NCBI GenBank assembly: GCA_004020645.1
Contig: SAQL01000013.1
Coordinates: 140,546 to 204,545, forward strand
Reading direction: 5' to 3'
From: Mesorhizobium sp.
Lineage (GTDB): Bacteria > Pseudomonadota > Alphaproteobacteria > Rhizobiales > Rhizobiaceae
DNA: 64,000 nt
Part shown: positions 60,146 through 64,000 of the stretch, in pieces
Numbering within the stretch: position 1 is the first letter of the stretch
Layout of the letters: the number at the start of each line of letters is the position of its first letter
Position numbers and translations under genes: made by a program
The notes under the pieces: generated by a model
Told to the model about the DNA's origin: nothing
The model's database searches: none
The model's input: only the letters and a program-made list of their open reading frames with translations

Positions 60146-60970
60146 CTAAATGTTGATTTCGTAGCGTGTGAACATTTCGTAGTCGGCCAGCAACCGCCCG
60201 ACGAAATCTCCCCCCGACAAGTCCGACAGCGTCCGCCATTCATCTTGGTTCTCCAGGCGCTGCATCTGCGACGCATGCGCCGCCAGCGCTTTACGCTTTA
60301 CGCCGATAACATCGCCAACATAGGCGAGGCTATTGAGCGTGGACGGCGCCCGCAGCCCTGCCGCCGTCTTGATCGTCTGCCGCAAAGTAACACGCCACAT
60401 ATTCGGCAAGTCGCCCCACAGACTTGTCCATGGCCAATGGTACCAATACCAGACTGGATACTCGAATACCGTGACAGGGCGACCATAGGCACGAAGCGCC
60501 GCGAGAACTGCTGCATTGACGGCGACATGATCGGAAGTCGGATCCTTTGCATGGTTCACGAAAACGCTCTGCGGCCGCCATGAGTTGAGCATCGACACGA
60601 CCGCATCTGTTATCTCATGAACGTGATGATTGGCCGCCCCGTCTGGAAGGCGTAAGAATGTAACACTTTCGGATGATGCGCCCAGACGATGAACTGCTTC
60701 TATGGCTTCGGCCTCGCGTGTCGCCCGCAAGGTTTCAGGATGCATAAGGTGGCGATGAGACGCGGCGCCATCAGTGACGAAAACAAAACGGACCTGGGCG
60801 CCCGAGGCAATCTTTTTGGCCGCAACGCCACCGCAACCCAGCGTCTCGTCATCCGGATGGGGCGCAACAATGACAGCCGACGCTGACCAGTCGCCTATCT
60901 CAAACGGCCTAAGTCGCAGTCGCAATTGACTATCAAGCATGGTGCTGAAGGTCCGCCTAAAGGTCCACAT
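60146..60970 (-). CDS. PIG-L family deacetylase
   Basis: A 274-residue zinc hydrolase. VIVAPHPDDETLGCGGVAA carries the His-Pro-Asp-Asp metal site; a second metal histidine is in DPTSDHVAVNAAVLAAL (TSDH). PIG-L/LmbE enzymes remove N-acetyl groups from N-acetylglucosamine-containing compounds. In this context it may deacetylate a sugar of the polymer or a lipid-linked precursor. Start at 60970 or 60940; neither has a strong ribosome site. It is followed by the FG-GAP lipoprotein. Confidence 0.88.
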   Translation of the reverse strand: MWTFRRTFSTMLDSQLRLRLRPFEIGDWSASAVIVAPHPDDETLGCGGVAAKKIASGAQVRFVFVTDGAASHRHLMHPETLRATREAEAIEAVHRLGASSESVTFLRLPDGAANHHVHEITDAVVSMLNSWRPQSVFVNHAKDPTSDHVAVNAAVLAALRAYGRPVTVFEYPVWYWYHWPWTSLWGDLPNMWRVTLRQTIKTAAGLRAPSTLNSLAYVGDVIGVKRKALAAHASQMQRLENQDEWRTLSDLSGGDFVGRLLADYEMFTRYEINI

Positions 60971-61951
60971 CGGTGCGCTTTCTCATCCGTTCGCTCGCGT
61001 CGTTGAACGCCGATCGCCCATGGTAACAGAACTCACGGGCGTTCGAGACCCGTGTTTGCTGGTGGGGAAGGCTTATGAACGTGGTATCCTCGCGGGGGTT
61101 TGGGCCGCGGCTGGCCTAGGAAACAGAGAGCCGTCCCAAGCCGATGGTCGAGATCGGTCCGATGCCGATCCTGTGGCACATCATGATGCACTACCAAGCG
61201 CTGGTTCAGCGATTACGTTCCCTTGAACGGCAGCTTGAAGGTCCACGCCGCAACCCGGGGATGTGAAACGCCACGCCGCGTGACTGGCGTGCGCTCAAAG
61301 AGGGTCGAGCAGGGATATAACCTGGAAAGGTCCCCGCCGAGCGGACCGAGCACCTTGTTGTCAGGCCAGCACGGAAAGAGACAGCAGCTAAGCCCGCTTC
61401 TCGATCGCCCGCGCGGGTGGGCGTGTGGAACGCTCGATGGTCAATCGGTAATCAGGCTGCACCAAACAGACATACGCCGTTTGGGGACGTTTACGTTCCC
61501 ACGCTCCGGCGTAAGGTTTGGCACGATGCACTCGAACGCATTCCAATCCCAGCAACGCGCCCGCCGCGATGACATCAGGATATCAGCCGCAACACCGCCT
61601 AATTTGATTGCGCTGAAAAGAGGATCTCCAGAGGAGCTGCCTATGACCAATAAGAACTGGATGCAGCCACCCTTCCTCTCCAACCACAGTATCCTCAGCC
61701 ATGGGTGCTTGTGGGTGGTGGAATAGAATGACGAGCAAGCACGCTAAACGCTGTCCCTGTCCCGCGACGGCTCTGCGTTCGCGAGGTTCCAGCTCGACAA
61801 ACGATAGCTGGAGAGAGGTCGACGGCTCTCCTTTTTATTCACGTAGACCAGGCCAGATCGCTAGCGGCGCAACCGTGAGACGAAGACGGAAAGCCTTGGC
61901 TGCGCGATCGAAAGTCGCAGGCCTGTCTGCCAACGGGCAAAGAGACGTGCG
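60971..61951. other. Gene-poor region with cytidylyltransferase remnant
   Basis: About 1 kb between the PIG-L gene and the flippase. A fragment of a nucleotide-sugar synthesis gene lies at 61075-61245. The rest has only short overlapping frames without family resemblance. Gene decay is likely. Confidence 0.5.
61075..61245 (+). pseudogene. Remnant of glucose-1-phosphate cytidylyltransferase (RfbF-like)
   Basis: Read with two frame changes, an ATG at 61075 (preceded by GGGGAAGG) gives MNV-VILAGG then an ETESRPKPMVEIG-PMPILWHIMMHY segment. This is the N terminus of RfbF/glucose-1-phosphate cytidylyltransferase (LAGG nucleotide loop, RPKPMVEIG, PILWHIM). It is frameshifted and ends after about 50 codons; the rest of the gene is absent. 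Confidence 0.6.
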
Positions 61952-63397
61952 ATGACATCGATCGGCGCGAAGATTGTCAGCGGAGCAGCCTGGGCAGCAG
62001 TCGAAACATGGGGTCGGCAAGCAGCCATGTTTGCCGTTTTTGTCGTATTGGCCAGGCATCTCGGACCTGAAGCATTCGGCCTCGCCGCCCTCTCCATGGT
62101 TGTACCCGTCATTCTTGCTGTTCCGGTCACGATCGGAATACCGGAGGCACTCATCCAGCATCCTAAAATCGAGTCTTCACACTTTGACTCGGCCTTCTGG
62201 CTTCTCACCGCGACCGGCGCGGTGATTAGCGGGCTCATCTGGACGTCTGCCGGTTTGATTGCTGCAGCGTTCGGACAGCCCATTCTCGAAGATCTCATCC
62301 GCTGGAGCAGCGTGGTCGTCGTAATTCAGGCCCTCTCGTCGGTACCTGCGGCTGTGTTGAAGCGCCAACTCGAGTTCCGCTTGTTCGCGTTGCGTACACT
62401 TGCCGGCACCGTCGTCGGCGGCACACTCGGCATCGTCTTGGCAATAGCCGGTTTCGGCGTATGGAGCATGATTTGGATGCACCTTGCAAAAGCGGCTGTG
62501 GAAACCGCTGTCCTTCTCCTTGGCAGTTCTTGGCGGCCCGGTCTGACCTTCTCCTATGCAAAGGTTCGTGACCTATTAGGATTTGGCGGCCCGCTTATCG
62601 TCCAGACTTTTTGGAATTTTTTGAACGAGGAAATTCCAAAGGTCCTACTCGGGGCGTTCCTCGGCCCCCATGCGGTCGGAGTCTATGCTCTCGCCCGTCG
62701 TCCGCTCGACCTTCTGGTGCAAGTATTCCTCAGTCCGCTGATGGCTGTCACTATGCCCACCGTGGCACGGATTCAAGATCAACCCGAAAAGATCGACCGT
62801 TTCTTCAACACGACCGTCCGCATGGCCGGGATAGCGGGATTTCCTGCATTCATCGGATTTGCCGCGATCGCACCGATCGCGGTTCCCTTTATCTTCGGCC
62901 CGCAATGGGCCAGCGGGGTCGTCGCTGTCCAGATTCTCATGCTGCTGGGCCTGCAACGCACTATTGACAGCCTCTGCGCGTTTACGATCCTTGCAATGGG
63001 TCACTCCAGGTTGATCCTGAAGTTGAACATAGCCTACTCTGTTGTCGCAACGATGCTATTGTCCGTCACTGCGCAGATCAGCCTTGAGTTGACGATGGTG
63101 GCGCTCGTAGCCTGCAGCCTGGTCCTCCTACCAATCTTCCTCTTCTACGCTCAGCGCATCGCGCGTATCGACGTGCTAAGACCCCTTGAGATCTTCCCAC
63201 GACTGGCTCTCGCCGCCCTCCTGATGTTCGGCGCCGTCAGCGCGTGGCTACGCAGCGCGCCTGAGCACGCCGCCCAGGAGACACTCCTTATTAGCGCAAT
63301 TGTCATTGGAGCCTCTGTCTATGGTACGGCTCTCTTCGTGCTGGTGCGCTCTGACCTGTTCAATGCGCGAGACTTGTTCCTCAGGCTTCGCGGGTAG
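61952..63397 (+). CDS. Wzx/MATE-like polysaccharide flippase (oligosaccharide exporter)
   Basis: A 481-residue membrane protein with about 12-14 helices of the polysaccharide transport (PST) family. N terminus KIVSGAAWAAVETWGRQAAM; LARHLGPEAFGLAALSMVVP; GGPLIVQTFWNFLNEEIPKVL; VGVYALARRPLDLLVQVFLS. It should move lipid-linked sugar units across the inner membrane for assembly by a Wzy polymerase. The ATG at 61952 has only a weak site (AAAGAGACG). It is the last recognisable gene of the polysaccharide block. Confidence 0.88.
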   Translation: MTSIGAKIVSGAAWAAVETWGRQAAMFAVFVVLARHLGPEAFGLAALSMVVPVILAVPVTIGIPEALIQHPKIESSHFDSAFWLLTATGAVISGLIWTSAGLIAAAFGQPILEDLIRWSSVVVVIQALSSVPAAVLKRQLEFRLFALRTLAGTVVGGTLGIVLAIAGFGVWSMIWMHLAKAAVETAVLLLGSSWRPGLTFSYAKVRDLLGFGGPLIVQTFWNFLNEEIPKVLLGAFLGPHAVGVYALARRPLDLLVQVFLSPLMAVTMPTVARIQDQPEKIDRFFNTTVRMAGIAGFPAFIGFAAIAPIAVPFIFGPQWASGVVAVQILMLLGLQRTIDSLCAFTILAMGHSRLILKLNIAYSVVATMLLSVTAQISLELTMVALVACSLVLLPIFLFYAQRIARIDVLRPLEIFPRLALAALLMFGAVSAWLRSAPEHAAQETLLISAIVIGASVYGTALFVLVRSDLFNARDLFLRLRG

Positions 63398-64000
63398 TTT
63401 GGTGTCGGGCGCGGCCTGTAGATGCGGGATTTCAAGGCGCATCCGCGCGAAGTACCGAACTGCCCTCCATCCTTTTTGATGCACCTTGGGCCCGCTTTGG
63501 CCAGAGCACGGAATGCCTGCGACTTCGCTGGGCGGCCTGGTGATCTGGTGTGCCGTGAAAGGGCAACGGGAAATGGGAGAAGACCTTGGGCATCCCGCGC
63601 TGCCGCAGCAAGGGTTTGCGAGATCGAACCGCTTTCCCAAACCGCAACCGAGTTTATCGGCGGGATTCCGAATCGGCCGGCTGAGCCGTCGTTATCGGAT
63701 CGGCATGACGATCCACAATCTTCCAGATCCATCTTCTGGGTGAAACACACTCGTCGCTCTGACCCGGACTGGCGACTCCCGCAGGTCAACATGCTGTGTG
63801 TCCGCAGCGGTGAAGCAATTCCCCTAACTGCGAAGCGGTGCAGGTTGGCTTGGTGAGTATAGTACGGCGTGAGGCAAGGTTCGCGACAGCGTGTTGAAAC
63901 GGCTCGGTAAATGGCCGCTAACCACCCTGAGCGGTCCTACGGCTCCGGTACCAAGCGTCATGTGTGGATGCCCCCGTTGATGCAAGGGGATTTTCGAACG
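63398..64000. other. Right-end region without a recognised gene
   Basis: About 600 bases. Overlapping frames of 60-157 codons occur on both strands without family resemblance or ribosome sites. Near the end an ATG at 63911 opens a frame running off the window (MAANHPERSYGSGTKRHVW), possibly the start of a gene; not assignable. Confidence 0.4.

Noticed and set aside
61223..61726. Plus-strand frame of 167 codons
   Set aside because: Lies in decayed DNA after the RfbF-like remnant; no family resemblance.

Overview
The window is high-GC DNA from an alphaproteobacterium of the Hyphomicrobiales (Rhizobiales). A Mesorhizobium-like genome is the best guess. The reasons are the ExoY/ExoP-type exopolysaccharide genes, two Ku genes with LigD and a second ATP-dependent ligase, the AmiC/AmiR amide operon, the many small stress proteins (KTSC, DUF2934, PPC, GFA), and repeated promoter-like sites of the alphaproteobacterial general-stress sigma type (GGAAC, 16-17 bases, CGTT). 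No rRNA, tRNA, CRISPR array or intact insertion sequence was seen.

Layout. (1) 1-6.7 kb: exopolysaccharide genes on the minus strand (polymerase/ligase-like membrane protein running off the edge, ExoY-like sugar transferase, ExoP-like chain-length protein), then a LuxR-type regulator with a degenerate receiver and a Crp-type regulator. (2) 6.7-10.1 kb: sparse, decayed DNA around one AT-rich acyltransferase. (3) 10.1-35.4 kb: a long block of stress, repair and maintenance genes: LHPP-like HAD phosphatase, Rieske-FAD reductase, an SDR, a HAD/P-loop ATPase fusion, the TIGR02587/TIGR02588 pair, PPC protein, DUF763, MgtC, AlkB, KTSC, Ku-LigD, Ku-LigC, a signal-less solute-binding protein, a phosphoribosyltransferase, a PoxB-like TPP enzyme, a SIR2 protein and several tiny hydrophilic or single-TM proteins. 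Ten candidate general-stress promoters lie in this block and fit the chosen start codons. (4) 35.6-42 kb: GFA protein, coniferyl-aldehyde-type dehydrogenase with divergent TetR regulator, FAD oxidoreductase, a membrane-protein operon, and small DUF2934-type genes. (5) 42.2-49.7 kb: an amide-utilisation operon: AmiC-like sensor, AmiR-like ANTAR antiterminator, a structured leader with a terminator, a nitrilase-family amidase and a branched-chain/urea/amide-type ABC transporter in which one permease is fused to its ATPase. (6) 50-51.8 kb: OsmC/GntR pair, then a broken IS630 transposase. (7) 51.9-63.4 kb: a second polysaccharide region: acyltransferase, GT4 glycosyltransferase, epimerase, UDP-sugar dehydrogenase, PIG-L deacetylase, FG-GAP repeat lipoprotein and Wzx-type flippase, interspersed with decayed FkbM methyltransferase and cytidylyltransferase genes. 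(8) 63.4-64 kb: no recognisable gene.

How the parts work together. The two polysaccharide regions would build, modify and export a surface polymer. The central block looks like a general-stress regulon: both non-homologous end-joining modules carry textbook GGAAC-N17-CGTT promoters, as do the PPC, PoxB-like and one small-protein gene. The amide operon appears to be induced when AmiC senses a ligand and frees AmiR to stop termination in the leader at 44.18-44.25 kb. Coordinates and motifs were read by eye; family names rest on recognised motifs, not on database searches.
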